Positions 10,530 to 22,705 are shown, counted from the stretch's first letter. The stretch: DNA of 64,000 bases from Agapetus fuscipes (GCA_951799405.1 OX637332.1:9243001-9307000), one strand, 5' to 3'. Numbers and translations: made by a program. Notes: a model not told the origin generated them from the letters alone.

Positions 10530-12317
10530 CAAGTTGGTGAACATAAATAATAGATTTTGGAAATATTTCTGTAAACTTGTATAAAAAGGTGTTATTATTT
10601 TTTATAATAGTACTATTTTTTTTATTCTAGCCTAGACACGCGGAGGGCGCATATATAAATTTATAATTTCAACTTTGTTTTATTCCACTTTTATTGTTAT
10701 TTTTTGAGTCGTTACAAACGTGTTTGTAGAAACTCCATCTAAGGGTAACAAAAAATGACTAAAAATAATGGGACCTTTTAATTAGTATCAGGATAATTTA
10801 TTTAAAGAGAACTGTTTTGTGTAAATCACATCCTAAAAGCTCTCTACAAGTCGTTGATATGAAAATTCAACGCCTAATAATTTTGAAACCAAACAAAGGG
10901 TGAAACAAATATTGAATCTATTAAAAATGCCCCTCAGGCCTTCACTGGAAAATTCATCAATCTTTATCAAAGACATTGTTTTTTTTTGTAGATACATGCT
11001 ACTTAATTTACTGGTTGAAAAAAAACCTGTTAATATTTAATCAATGAGTGAATAAGGGAAGAAGAATATTTCAAAGGTTTTTATTTATTTATCGTGTAAT
11101 CATAGCTTTAAACATAAAATGGTCAAAAAACTAGAATGTGCATTATCTAAACATAAAAAACAGATACTAAACGTGCTGAAAACGTTTTATTTTTGTATTT
11201 GTATAAAAAAAAAAACAAGATAGTCCCTTGTCAAAAAAGTTAAAAATTTCAATTATGACACCTGCTAGATGAGCGTCTTTGATTTTATAGAATAAACAAT
11301 ATGCGAATGTGGAATAATATAAAGAAAAATTGTACTTACCAATACCTGCTATTTATTGAGAGCCATCATAAAGATTTGTTCCTGCAACAAGAACAGAAAA
11401 AAAACGGATTATATTGTGAAACCGATAGTAAAATTTCAAGAAACATGTAAAATATTTTCGGAATGGTTCCTGTGAAGTGTTATATCGATCGTGTTAGATT
11501 TTTTTTTGTAAAAAATGTATGGAGAAATTGCTCTCCAATCGTAAGTTGCCAAGCAGCTCATCGGATTGTAACCATTTTTCAGGAAACGTGCAGAACTTAA
11601 ATTATAGCAAATAACATCAGTTTTATTAACAATGAAAAAAAAAAATATTAAAAAATCAAGTTAAAATAAAATGGTTTTGGTTCTATAAAATTTAGTAGAG
11701 AATAATTTTAAAAATCTTAAAATCATTTGTACCCTAGCAGTGATTTATCACAAAACGGCACAATTATTTTTTATTATTATTATTATCAATAAATCTGTGG
11801 AGACTTAAGCTATCCTCAGTACAACGGCTGCAGAATAATCGAATATTTTTCTTTGAATCAACAGTACCTACAATAAGTTGTCGAGGTTTATATTTTTAGC
11901 TTCGGGTCGGACGTATTTCCATCAGAATTTTTGACGTCCACCCATCCGATTCTGTCCATTTATAAAACGGCTTCCAGTCGTACGATGATTGATTTTCTCA
12001 GACGTAAGCTATTTTTAAAAACTTGGTTCTGTTCAGCGTCATGTCAAAACATTACATTATTATTTGTAAACAGACGTTGCGTTGGATGTATCTTAAAAAA
12101 TACTGTTATTTTATACGCCTACATCAACAAATAAATGGTTAAAACATATTTCAGTTTTTGAATATTTTTTTAATTATTAGAAAACTGTATTTAAATCTTT
12201 TTTTTTTTTGTTTTCTTTTTAAAACCAACCCAAGGATTTACTCACAACCAGTATTAATTTTTTTCAAATTTAGCGTTTTCATGAGAAAAACGGCAAGATG
12301 GTGTGAAAGCAAAGGTA
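10530..12317. other. Unassigned AT-rich stretch
   Basis: Apart from the exon-like segment at 11340-11381, nothing is supported. A short open frame at 11931-12134 overlaps an AATAAA but has no other support. Confidence 0.45.
11340..11381 (-). other. Exon-like segment with strong splice sites, non-coding
   Basis: On the minus strand a strong pyrimidine tract (TTTTTTTCTGTTCTTG then TTGCAG) precedes a 42-bp segment that ends ATTG|GTAAGTAC, a near-consensus donor. All three frames contain a stop, so if it is spliced it would be a 5'-UTR or lncRNA exon. It has no open reading frame support and no recognised neighbours within several kilobases. Confidence 0.35.
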
Positions 12318-14428
12318 AATAAATTGTACAGTGGACTGCACATGACTTTATAGCACAAAATACGGTCCTGTTTAGGTCATAGCCAATTTTTATAACAAAA
12401 CATTTAGTTGTGTGTAAGTAATGAAGCTAATCTTTTTAAGCAATCGTCTTTTTGCAGTATTATCATTGATCCCGTTTGTATCAAAACTAACAATTTGTTT
12501 GGTGGGTACCTATACTTTTCATTGATATTTTGGAAAGTTATGATTGATTTTTATATGGGTACAACTTACTAGATTGTAAGACTCGTAGCCTAGTATTTTA
12601 TATTAGGCATTTTAGTACCAAGAATATTACAATTATTTTTGTATTAAAATTTGTCACTTTGTATGGTGGCTACACCTTATAATATTTATTTGAAAAAAGT
12701 AATGATTAACGTATGTAGGTATATATAAGAGCTTTTCAATTGTAGAACATTATTTTTTAGTTAACCCGTTCTCTGCCGGGAAAATTTAAAATATTGTTTT
12801 CTCTTGTATGGCAACCCCCAAAACAAAGAGTATTAAGAGGCAATGCTTATTGTTGTGGTATAGCAATTGATTGAGCGAATTGTTATGTAGGTTTATTTAT
12901 GGGTATTAGACGTTTTGCTACCAAAATTATTACAATATTTTTTTGTATGGAAATTTGTCACTTTGTATGGTGGCTATACTTTATAATATATTTTTTTTTT
13001 AAATAATGATTCATGTATGTAGGTATATATAAAAGCTTTTCAATTGTACAAAATTACTTTTTAGTTAACCCTTTCTATGCCGAGAAATTTTAAATTATTT
13101 TTTTCTCTTGTATGGCAACCCCCAAAACAAAGAAAATTATAAGGCAATGGTTATTATTGTTACATAGCAGTATTAAAATGACGATTATGCAGAAAAAATA
13201 AAGAAAATCGTACGAGCCGTTTTTGAGAAAATCTCATTTGAAACTTTCAGCTGTTCGGAAGCCATCTTGAATTTTCTAAAATTTGAAAAATGTTTCATAA
13301 TAAATTATAGTGATAAAAAAGTTCTTTCTGATAAAGTTAAGAAACATAAAAGTTTTTTGCGTTCTGATGGGTTTTTGTAGCCTTTAAATTTCAATTTTTG
13401 ATATCATGTAAACGGCACTTTATGTTTTTATTTTCAAAAATTTTATTTAATTTTTATATAGAATTTAATGTAACGTATAATATTGTGGAACATATTTTTT
13501 TTGTCAACGCTTTCACTTCTGAGAAAATCACAATTGTTTATTTTTTTCATATGGCAACTCATAGACGCAGATTAACAAAAATGTTGCCATAACTAAATTT
13601 GGTAAGAATGTATTAAGCAACTACTTTACTGAAAATTTAAAAAAAACGCTCGAGCCGATTTTGAGAAAATCGCATTTGAAGTTTTCTCCTCTTTGGAAGC
13701 CATCTTGAATTCTCAAAATAGTGAAAAACAAATTATGGTGCAAAAAAGTTTATAATTTTTTCTTTCTTGTGAATCTAAAAAAAGTTTTACAAAATTGCGT
13801 TTTTATGGGTCTTTTTAATATTTTCGATGAAAATTTTGAGATCGTGTAAACGGTACTTGAAGTAAAATTTTTTTTAAAGTATTCTTTCAATTTTTGTAGA
13901 AATTAATATTGCGCGTAATATTGTACAACATTTTTTTTTTGTCAACCCAGCCATTTCCGAGATAATCACAATCGTTTTTTTCTTTCATATGGCAACCCAT
14001 AGACGCAGGCTGGCAAGAGTGTTGCCATACCTAATTTTCTTAGAACAATTTTAAGCAACGACCACACTGAAATTTTAAGGAAAATCGTTAGAGCCGTTTT
14101 TGAGAAAAGTGCAATTTTATGTTTTTTTTGTATGGCAGCCATCTTGAATTTTCAGGGTGGCGCCATGCCGGTCGGCTCATCAAAATCTGTGGTTATCAAT
14201 TCTCTAAATCCAAAAATTGGTGTCTCTATGATCAGTAGTTTCGGCTGGGACATACACTCATACGGACGGACGGACGGACGGACGGACGGACGGACAGGTT
14301 CGACAAATTAGGTTTTTTTGCATGTCCTGGTGCAGGACAACTCATTTCCGTTGAAACCTCATTTTTTTTTTTTCGGACGAATACAATACTTTATAACAGT
14401 CCTTCGGACTGCTTTAAAGTAAAAATAA
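12318..14428 (+). mobile_element. 2.1-kb repeat with terminal hairpin
   Basis: Non-coding. Internal direct repeats of about 300 bp recur (TTGTATGGCAACCCCCAAAA at 12805 and 13110; related blocks near 13550 and 13990). A (GGAC)n tract lies at 14266-14295. It ends in a hairpin, ACTTTATAACAGTCC, loop TTC, GGACTGCTTTAAAGT. A 938-bp inverted copy lacking the middle (positions 13210-14387 here) lies at 40983-41920 and shares both the left end and the terminal hairpin. The class is uncertain; the terminal hairpin recalls Helitrons but the CTRR end is not seen. Confidence 0.75.
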
Positions 14429-14527
14429 TGTTTCAATTTATAATTTTTGGATGAAATTTTTCAAGCAAAACACTGTTTATTTTCACTATAGACTTTATTT
14501 AAAAGATTAAAATCTTTAAAACAAAAT

Positions 14528-14564
14528 TACGAACGTTTTCGACCTAGAAGGTCATCATCAGGTA
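14528..14564 (-). ncRNA. Hammerhead-type ribozyme motif (left arm, mirror)
   Basis: Exact mirror of the motif at 14581-14617, transcribed outward in the opposite direction. Confidence 0.63.
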
Positions 14565-14580
14565 TGATTTGATCAAATCA

Positions 14581-14617
14581 TACCTGATGATGACCTTCTA
14601 GGTCGAAAACGTTCGTA
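14581..14617 (+). ncRNA. Hammerhead-type ribozyme motif (right arm)
   Basis: Stem I strand UAC (14581-14583), core CUGAUGA (14584-14590), one extra U, stem II GACCU/AGGUC with loop UCU, GAA (14605-14607), self-complementary stem III AACGUU, then C17 at 14614 as predicted cleavage nucleotide, and GUA closing stem I. With a zero-loop stem III, the active form would be a dimer, as proposed for Penelope-like elements. Confidence 0.65.
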
Positions 14618-14926
14618 ATTTTGTTTTAAAGATTTTAATCTTTTAAATAAAGTCTATAGTGAAAATAAACAGTGTTTTGCTTGAAAAATTTCATCCAAAA
14701 ATTATAAATTGAAACAAAATGAATTTTCACAGTGTTAATACACAAACAATACAAAATATAAAAATAATGTGATGAGAACATTAAGAAAGAATGGATGATG
14801 AAAGACTGAAAAATTATCTGGAGTAAATGTGAAAATAAAAAGTCAGAAATAATTCAAGCCCAAATAAAAAGAACGTCAGGGTTTAATCAGCTTTCATACG
14901 AAATATGAACGTAGCTCCCTTCTATA

Positions 14927-15130
14927 ATTTATAATCTATAATCTAAGTTGCAACGATATATTCATTCAAAGCTCTCAGATGTATGCCCACAAACAAACAC
15001 GTGTAGTTCGCGCTTACAAATGCTGATTGTGTACTTACAAATAAAATCCAAACCTCAAATGAACATAAGCCCTGCAACTCTTGCCGTCCTTCCCTGAAAC
15101 AGGGGTGACAATGGCAAAGTGAACCATTTA
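14927..15130 (-). repeat. Element B copy
   Basis: Starts at the GATTATAGATTATAG-type tail and ends before the usual first 45 bp. Confidence 0.87.
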
Positions 15131-15167
15131 TTGTGGAAACCCTTAATTGTGGAAATAATAAGGTTGG

Positions 15168-15476
15168 GCCCGTCCGTAGTCCAGTGGCAACACTTCTGAC
15201 TCGTAAATGGAAGGTTGTGGATTCGGATCCCAGCGGAGCACAAAAATATACCATTTATATTTCGAATGTGCTCTTCGCTGAGTTGAAAAATTCATAAACC
15301 TTTACCAAAGACCGGTCACTGAAAGGTCCATCCAACCTTACAACAACTGGGTCTTGCTTGAGAATTGGCGCTGTCTACAGCGACGACCAAGCTCGCAGAG
15401 GGCTCTTGAGGTGTGATACACACAAAAACAGCGCTCATCAAATAAATCATCCTTATATTATTATTATTATTATTCC
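15168..15476 (+). repeat. SINE-C copy without the 5S head
   Basis: tRNA-like head with A box TAGTCCAGTGG and B box GGATTCGGATCC, body with CTTTACCAAAGACCGGTCAC, and an (ATT)n tail at 15455-15475. Confidence 0.88.
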
Positions 15477-16221
15477 ACTTGCCCCCATATGACTTCTCAT
15501 GATACAAAGGGTGAGAAGTTGCGTTTTAATTCTTCACAGAAATGAGGAAGAAGAAAATGCTTTGTGCATTTACTCAAGATAAATTTACCTATTGAAACGA
15601 AAGAGCCAGCTCAAGCACTAAGTATTATAGATTGGTTGAAATTAAAGAGGTAGGGAAGAGAGAGGAACAAAAAAACATACCGCAGTTGTGGTAGAAGGGC
15701 GATCTATAAACTTTTACGACCTAACGCAGTCGCCGAGTATTCCAAATTTCCATTGAAAATTAGCACAGGCGCTTTTCTTTTTACATGTAAAATTTTAAAT
15801 ACTCGATGACTTTACGGGTGAGTAATAGATTGTACTAGGCGTACAGTTCTACTCTTAAAAACAATTACGTACATCTTAACGCCGTCAGTGGTGAGGTTGA
15901 ATAAGTGGCGAGATGAGATGGAATGATGCTGCCCGGCACGAGTGTGAAAGGGATGAAGCGAGAAGGGGCATCTTTAAATTATTTGTTTTTAGTGCCGGGT
16001 CATTTATCACGAGGGTGAGGCCTGGCAGAGGTATGAAGGGAGAGCGTAGGGTGAGAATTGAAAGTTTTTTTTTTGTTCATGAAAAGTAGAGATGATTAAA
16101 TGCCTTGTACGTCTTGTTTTCAAGGTCTTATTTTGCTTGTACATTTTTTTTACATCAATTATTTCTCTTGTTAAAGTGAACCCTTAGAAACATTGAAATG
16201 AAGTAACTTTTAATCCTTACT

Positions 16222-16515
16222 CTACCAGGTGGTAGAGTGCTTGCATTCCATGCCATGAGCTCGGGTTTGAATCCCACCGAGGGTGTCAGAAATGTTTCTG
16301 TTTAGATGTATATTTCAAACCCCAAAATAAAATACCGGCATGGTTTACTCAGCCTTCACAAAAAATGAGTACCAGCTCTCTCGGGAGCTGGGAAACCCCC
16401 ATTTCACTTAAGTGGCTGGCGTAAGGCCGCCCCCCTTACATGTAAAAATGAATAGATTAAACTCGCCACATGCGACCCCTTCGGGAATAACGCGGTAAGA
16501 AGTTACATTATACGT
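16222..16515 (+). repeat. SINE-A copy
   Basis: Head slightly truncated, box B GGGTTTGAATCCC, complete body and tail. Confidence 0.88.
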
Positions 16516-16728
16516 CGGTGTTATAGCCGCGGGGATCAAGACAGGTTATTTGGAACCGGATAACGCTGGTTCGAATCCCGCGACTATAACTTCGACCCTG
16601 GTTCAACAGATGCCGTTGCATGCACACAAGCTTCTGCTTTTGCATGAAGACAACTGGCCAGGTAAAATAGGTTGGTGGATTGCATTACTTTCCACAAATC
16701 TATTTAAAAAAAAAAAAAAAAAATGTGT
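16516..16728 (+). repeat. SINE-D copy with poly(A)
   Basis: Box B GGTTCGAATCC, then TGGTTCAACAGATG and GGCCAGGTAAAATAGGTTGG, ending in a run of about 18 A. A relative is at 58343-58690. Confidence 0.7.
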
Positions 16729-16894
16729 AACTTAATTGCGTTTTGGAATTTAACTAGTAAATTTTTAAATAATTGCAATTTAACCTTACCCTTTTGAAAT
16801 CCAATATCAATCGCCATCTTAAAACAAAGCAACGCAATACACACCACAACACTTCGCAGCTAACGGCCGTGCAACCGGATAAAGACAACCGCCA

Positions 16895-16985
16895 CATCAC
16901 CAACACTTCTGCAGCACTATAACAAGTGTCATAGACCCCTAGAGTCTCTGATATCTAGAGAGCCTCCCGCACAGGCTTTCTTAAA
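16895..16985 (+). repeat. Short repeat E
   Basis: AAGTGTCATAGACCCC and CCTCCCGCACAGG recur at 55975-56045, there joined to SINE-C, and in decayed inverted form at 59757-59818. Confidence 0.6.
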
Positions 16986-17290
16986 AAAATAAAAAAAGGT
17001 CCACTAAACCATTAAAAAATGTTTCATTTTCTGTGTTTCTTTTTAATTTTGAGATAAAATTCAATTGTTTTACAATCAAATGACTGAAATATACGAGTCG
17101 TATAAATGCAAACGCCCTCAACTCCTTACGCGATGATTTTAAGAAAAATAAACTTGTAAACTTGTAAAACGACAACACCAGTTGGAGATGACGGCGTTTG
17201 CACGAAATCATACTTTTTCAATTAAAATTACGAAAGATTATGTGAGGTTTACATTATATCGTACACAGCAAATGATTTGTTACACTGCAA

Positions 17291-17614
17291 CGCAACGCTA
17301 CTAAGCTACACATATAGTGTAACTTCTTGCCGCGTTATCCTCGAAGGGGTCGCATGTGGCGAGTTGAACCTATTTATTTTTACAGGTAAGGGGGCCGGCC
17401 TTACGCCAACCACTTCAGTTGAAGTGGAGGTTTCCCAGCTTCCGAGGGTGCTGGTACTCATTTCTTGTGAAGGCTGAGTAAACCTTGCCGGTATTTTATT
17501 TTGGGGTTTGAAATAAACACCGAAACGGGAAATCATTTCTGACACCCTCGGTGGGATTCGAACCCGAGCTTTCGGCATGGAATGCAAGCACTCTACCACC
17601 TGAGCTATCGACTC
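17291..17614 (-). repeat. SINE-A, complete
   Basis: Runs from the AGCTACACATATAGTGTAAC tail to box B and box A at the right end. Confidence 0.92.
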
Positions 17615-18137
17615 TGCGAAGAATCAAATTCAATAATTATTATCTCAAAAATCATAAATTTTGGGGATGACGGTGTTTGCAGTTATACTACTCGTACACA
17701 ACAAAATATTAAATCCGGGAACTAAATAGTCTCTTGAAAGTGTACCACATTTCAGAATCACAACCGCGATGAAACGTTACTTACATTTTTGGTTGCTTTT
17801 CATAGAGAAAAGATATTAAACAATGCCGAAGTGTAATCAGGCAAATACAATAGAGCTATCAAGGCTTACGACCGGCGGGATGAGGTAACGTTTTGACGAC
17901 GACATCGCGTGACCGACGGCATTTTCCGCTTGGAAAATATTGCACCAGTATATTAATCCACCTCAAACAATGCATTGGGGCATATTGTTTCACATTCGTA
18001 AGTACAAGGTTAGGTGGTATAAATATTAAAATAAATTAATCGCACCTTAAAGGTAAAACTGTATAGGTGCTGACTCACTGGTTTGAAAAATTATCGTTTA
18101 AAATTCGATTTAAACTTCTAAATTATGTTTAAACGCT
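17615..18137. other. Unassigned
   Basis: No gene or recognisable repeat. Confidence 0.4.
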
Positions 18138-18360
18138 CCTTGACTGAAAGGTTGGTATGAAGCTGATCCCCCGTGCTCACGGTTTCAGGGAAAGGTGGCA
18201 GGAGTTGCAAGGTTTATGTTCATGTGAGGTTTTGTTTATTTGTATGCACGCATGCAGAATGTGTAGGCGCGAAACTACATGTGCCTGTCTGTGGGCATGC
18301 ATTTAATATGAGCCTTAAATGTTCACATATCTTTGCAGCTTAGATTATAGATTATAGATG
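18138..18360 (+). repeat. Element B copy
   Basis: Complete, with a deletion near the CCAATGTCACC block. Ends TTAGATTATAGATTATAG. Confidence 0.87.
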
Positions 18361-18530
18361 TAAAAAAATAATTAATGCATGGAAATGAGAAATATTTTTC
18401 GACTATTTTCATCTGTTCTCTTAGTATAAAACATTCCGGAAACTCACCTCGATTTAATTGAAAAAATGTATGAAAACTAAATCACCCTCTAAATGTGCCA
18501 TCGCATATTCCATACATTTTTTATTGGGAG
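18358..18530 (-). repeat. Dispersed repeat, inverted copy of 868-1040
   Basis: Shares TCCGGAAACTCACCTCGATT and the ATTCCATACATT end with the copy at 868-1040. Confidence 0.6.
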
Positions 18531-19432
18531 TTACTTCTAATAGAAAGTGAACTAATTAGAAGTAAGTGCCCATGACAAACTTCTACACTACAGGATAGTT
18601 ACAGATTTTTAGTTTTTTTCTTTCGTAGAAAATAGTAAAATAGTGCATTTATCTAAGAAACCCATGTTGGCTTCATATGCCACTTTTTCAGTTTTACCTT
18701 CAAGGTATCAAATGTTCACGAAGTAGTTGCTGTAGACGAAGAGACGAGTAGAGCGAAGTAGACATGCTGGTTTCCTATTATACGATGAGAATGCTAGATA
18801 ATTTGAAGATTAATTATAATGTCCATACATAAGAATCGAACACGGAACGGAGATTTTGTGTACAACAAATGTTTTTTTTTTTAAATCTACATTTATAGTA
18901 TGAAAGTAAATGCATCTTTTTAATATCATAAACAAATCACTGATTGCACATTTTACAGAAAAGAACAATAAAATTTAAGTACTCATAACTGCAGAATTTC
19001 AGTAAAATGATCTGTTATTTAAACAAATATTTCAAGAATTATAAAAAACGTATATTTTATCAAATAAAGTGTAGTTAAGATGATTTTTCCGTTTCATTTT
19101 GTCAATTAAGTACCTACAAGAAAAATGAAAGAAATTAAATTATGGTTAAGTACAAATCAAATCAAGTCCATTTTTTCAGCATGTATTATTTAATTTATTA
19201 TTGAGGCATTCCCTTTGTTTCATTCATTCACATCTTTTATCTTAAAATATACTAATTAAAACAAATTTGTTGTTTTTTTTTTATCTTGTATTATTTTATT
19301 TAATTATCATACTTTCACACTCTCACACATTGCTTTCAATAATTTTCTAACACAAAATTACAAAATGTATTCCAGAACTGACGATCGCATATTGGTTGAT
19401 TGGCTCACAGGTGAGTTTTGGATTCAATTTCA
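18531..19432. other. Unassigned AT-rich stretch
   Basis: No feature supported. Confidence 0.4.
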
Positions 19433-19641
19433 GTATTTCGAGCACCGCGAATTGCTTCATTGATAGGGTCTGGCCGAACGGTCTGTACCTTATAATTAAA
19501 TGGTTCAAAACTACACCTGCTCGTCCGGCATTCACTCTTGGTCAATCTATCCGCTTACAGACGAATCTACACGCCGTGTTGCTAAATAGCATTCCCGAAC
19601 ATATTGTATTGCCGGCCACACAGATTGATTCAACTGTTTAA
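19433..19641 (+). CDS. Candidate terminal exon, unidentified
   Basis: After an acceptor-like ATTCAATTTCAG, one frame stays open for about 68 codons and ends in TAA at 19639-19641, followed within 15 bp by overlapping AATAAA poly(A) signals. Codons are more GC-rich than the flanks, and the reading includes WPNGLYLIIKWF. A long overlapping open frame on the other strand weakens the case. No family is recognised. Confidence 0.25.
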
Positions 19642-20474
19642 TTGCCGTTTATAAATAAAATAAAATATAAATACAAACATACTGTTACGAATATGAGCAG
19701 TTGTGTTTGTCTGTAAAGTCTGTGAAGTCTCTAGAAGTTTAGGTAGATAATAATAATTTTAAATCTTTTTTTTTATAATAATTTATTAAAGATTGGTTGA
19801 ATCGAATGTTCTGGCAAAATCTAACAAGCAGCGATTCTCCGTGTCTCGAGAATCATCTTTATTTTTAATATAAAATGGGGACCGAAATGCTCTGGAGCTT
19901 GAAAAGTGATTTATCACTGTACTGTGCAAGTGTAAAAGCTGAACCAAATGTGTAATGAATTGTTTAAAATAAATCACTGCAGTGTTAATTAATAAAAAAA
20001 ATATGTATGCGTCTATATTAAGTATGAACTTTGCAACCAAATTCAGCGGGAGCTCTTAAGACTCTATAATGACGATTACTGGTATAGCTAAAAAATTAAA
20101 ATACATCCTTCAATATAATTTTTCAACACATTTCGAATAAACAGTATCATGAAAAGCATGTGGGAAGTCGTGAGAGGGCAGATAACCAACCCCAAGCACT
20201 TTTTGTGTTTGTCATGTTAGATTAGCCGATAGAACACGCTTTTTACCTCACAACAATACCAATAGTAAAACCCCAACAAGATGTCGAGTCACGTTCTGCG
20301 CTACTTGTGACTCGGCTGCAGGGGTGTCGTCCATTTCACGTCGATTCATATTCAAATGAGTTCGTTAAAGTCGCACAGGGGTGGAAAGCGGTCCTGAATC
20401 ATCCCCAAGGCTAATTCGATACAGACGATATGTGCAATCTCATACAATGTACAGAGCATTACAAAACACGTACT
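19642..20474. other. Unassigned
   Basis: A higher-GC section at 20280-20440 has no open frame or second copy in the window. Confidence 0.35.
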
Positions 20475-20931
20475 AAACGCAACTACGATACACATATAGT
20501 GTAACTTCTTGACTGCGTTATCTCCGAGGGGATCGCATGTGCCTATTCGGGACCTATTTATTTTTACAGGTAAGGTTTTTTTATGTTATAGGTTCACATG
20601 CGGCATGTGCAAGCGCGTATTTGTACGTATCTGCTTGTGAGAATGCATATAATGTGAATCCCCAATGTTACATATCTTTGGAACTTAAAATAGATTAGAT
20701 TAGACTTAAAACGGAGTCACGTCAACCACTTTAGTTGAAGTTAGGGTTTCCCAGCTACCAAAGGGGCTGGTTTTCATTTTTTTGTGAAAGCTGAGTAAGT
20801 CTTGTTAATATTTATTTTGCCTTTGCAATACATACAGAAACAGGAAATCATTGCTGACATCTCCATGGGGATCGAGCCTTTGCTCTCAGCATGGAATGCA
20901 AGCATACTACCAACTGAGCTATCAACCGGAC
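20475..20931 (-). repeat. SINE-A interrupted by element B
   Basis: SINE-A tail at 20475-20575 and body plus head at about 20706-20931. The intervening 130 bp is element B on the plus strand. The head is followed by CTTTTTACGAGCTTGATC, a remnant of the SINE-C/SINE-A fusion seen at 25961 and 54438. Confidence 0.87.
20576..20705 (+). repeat. Element B 3' half, nested
   Basis: Starts at TTTTTTATGTTATAGGTTCA and ends TTAGATTAGAC inside SINE-A. Confidence 0.85.
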
Positions 20932-21475
20932 TTTTTACGAGCTTGATCATCGCAACTTCATCGGTCGTACTACTTCTAGTAAATATTTTGCTACTTTCTG
21001 TAAAATTATTCAACTTGGAAACCCTTCAAGATCTCTCTCGGAAACAAATTCATTCAAGTACATCGCTGAGACAAAAAAGTTCAAGAATAAATTATTTGCG
21101 GTTTCTCAATGTTTTTTTTCCTCTCCGGTGCCGGATTGATAGTCTAATATTGTATGGGAATATATAAAATCTTTCCCACGGTTAGTCTGGCGATCACATA
21201 TGAAATCATCGACAAACCGGACAGGATTCGAATGTGTGAAAAGAGCGATAAACCTACATCATACCTACTATGATGATGACCTGTATGTAAAGAATAATTC
21301 TTTAAAATTATAAATGAAATACGGACTTCACGAATCACGATGATGCTTTACATACCATGTAAATTGAACTTTTAAGAGTTTGTGTATTTACACATTGAAA
21401 AAATATTCTTGTGAGAAAGTTTATAAATTAAGACTTGACTTTTAAAAACACTTGAGGTGAAATTAAAACTCCTAC

Positions 21476-21717
21476 GGGGCTATTCTTAGACATATTAGTC
21501 GTTCGTCGAGCCCACGCTTTGACAAACTAATGATGCATTTTTATGAAGACCTGTCAATCCAAGATGGCCGCAAGTGAACAGCTGATTTGTCTTCATACAA
21601 AAATTACCAAAATTCGGTAGCTAAGAATGACCGTGGTGATGAAACTTCCAGTCCAGGCATTATTAGTTTCTCAAAGCGTGGGCTCAACTGAAGACTAAAA
21701 TGTCTAAAAATATCCCT
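21476..21717. mobile_element. MITE-4, about 240 bp
   Basis: Imperfect TIRs of about 60 bp starting GGGGCTATTCTTAGACAT and AGGGATATTTTTAGACAT, with the near-identical inner part GAGCCCACGCTTTGA. No coding capacity; no clear target duplication. Confidence 0.75.
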
Positions 21718-21810
21718 GTTTGTTTTCTAAATTTGTATACTTTCTTTTATGTGAACCCGAGATACATCACAACAATTCTTCACAACTAAGATTATAGATT
21801 ATATGGGCAC

Positions 21811-22104
21811 CAACAATAATAATAATATTAGAATGATTTATTTGGTGAGCTCTGTTTTTGTGTGTATCACACCTTGAGAGTGCCGCTGTCGAAAGCGCCA
21901 ATTCTCAAGCAAGATCCAGTTGCTGTAAGGCTGGATGGACCTTTACTCACCGGTCTTTGGTAAAGGTATATTATGAATTTTTCACCCAGCGAGGAGCATA
22001 TTTTGAAAATATAAATGGTATTTATTTGTGCTCCGCCGCGTTATGAATCCTCAACCTTCCATTCACGAGTCAGAAAAGTTAACCACTAGACTACGAACCG
22101 GTCA
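21811..22104 (-). repeat. SINE-C copy
   Basis: (AAT)n tail at the left, body with AAGCGCCAATTCTCAAGC, degenerate tRNA-like head at 22040-22104. An element B tail (21784-21803) abuts it. Confidence 0.85.
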
Positions 22105-22499
22105 GCATATCTACAAGATATTTTTAGAACAAGGAGGCTCTGTTCCATATCCATATTGCGCGATACACGTAGCACACGCTACAAGCCGATTGATTCACGG
22201 GTATGCCAATACGTCAACTTTATGGCTGATAAACAATTTATTGCATCTGAGCCCATTTCAGACTACAGATCCAATTTGTCTGAGCCAGCCTTGTGTTTGC
22301 TCGGTTTGCATTTTATAGCACCTGGCTGGTATTATGCTCAGTTTGAACACAACCAATATAAATCAAGGCAGAATGCTCAACGGCTCACGAGCAATTCGCA
22401 ACAACTAATATTTAATCGATTCCGAAATGTGAGAGTATAGGAATTTGATATTTGATCAGACAATATGTAGCATTACCCGTAAAAAAATATGTACTATCT

Positions 22500-22705
22500 A
22501 AATCAAAATCTAAATAAAGCTGCAAAGATATATATCATTTAAGATTCATATTAAGCACATTCCTACAAGCAGACATTTATAATTTCGCGCTAACACATGC
22601 TGCATGTGGAACTACCATATAAAAACCCAATCTCAAATAAACATAAGCCTTGCAACTCTTACCGACCTTTCCTAGAACAGGGGTGACATTTTCAAAGTGA
22701 ACCGT
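22500..22705 (-). repeat. Element B copy
   Basis: Conserved from the tail to AGTGAACCG; the first 40 bp are missing. Confidence 0.86.

Larger units (their letters stand above)
14429..14716. repeat. Perfect 288-bp palindrome
   Basis: The two 144-bp arms (14429-14572 and 14573-14716) are identical in reverse complement with no spacer; the centre is TTTGATCAAA. Each arm carries one hammerhead-type core and the AAACACTGTTTATTTTCAC tail seen at 55495-55671. Confidence 0.97.

Noticed and set aside
12318..14428. Autonomous Helitron
   Set aside because: There is a terminal hairpin, but no Rep/helicase frame, no CTRR end and no A/T insertion site that I could confirm.
21270..21300. Another hammerhead (ATGATGATGACCTG)
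   Set aside because: The string resembles the core plus stem II 5' side, but no GAA or closing stem follows.
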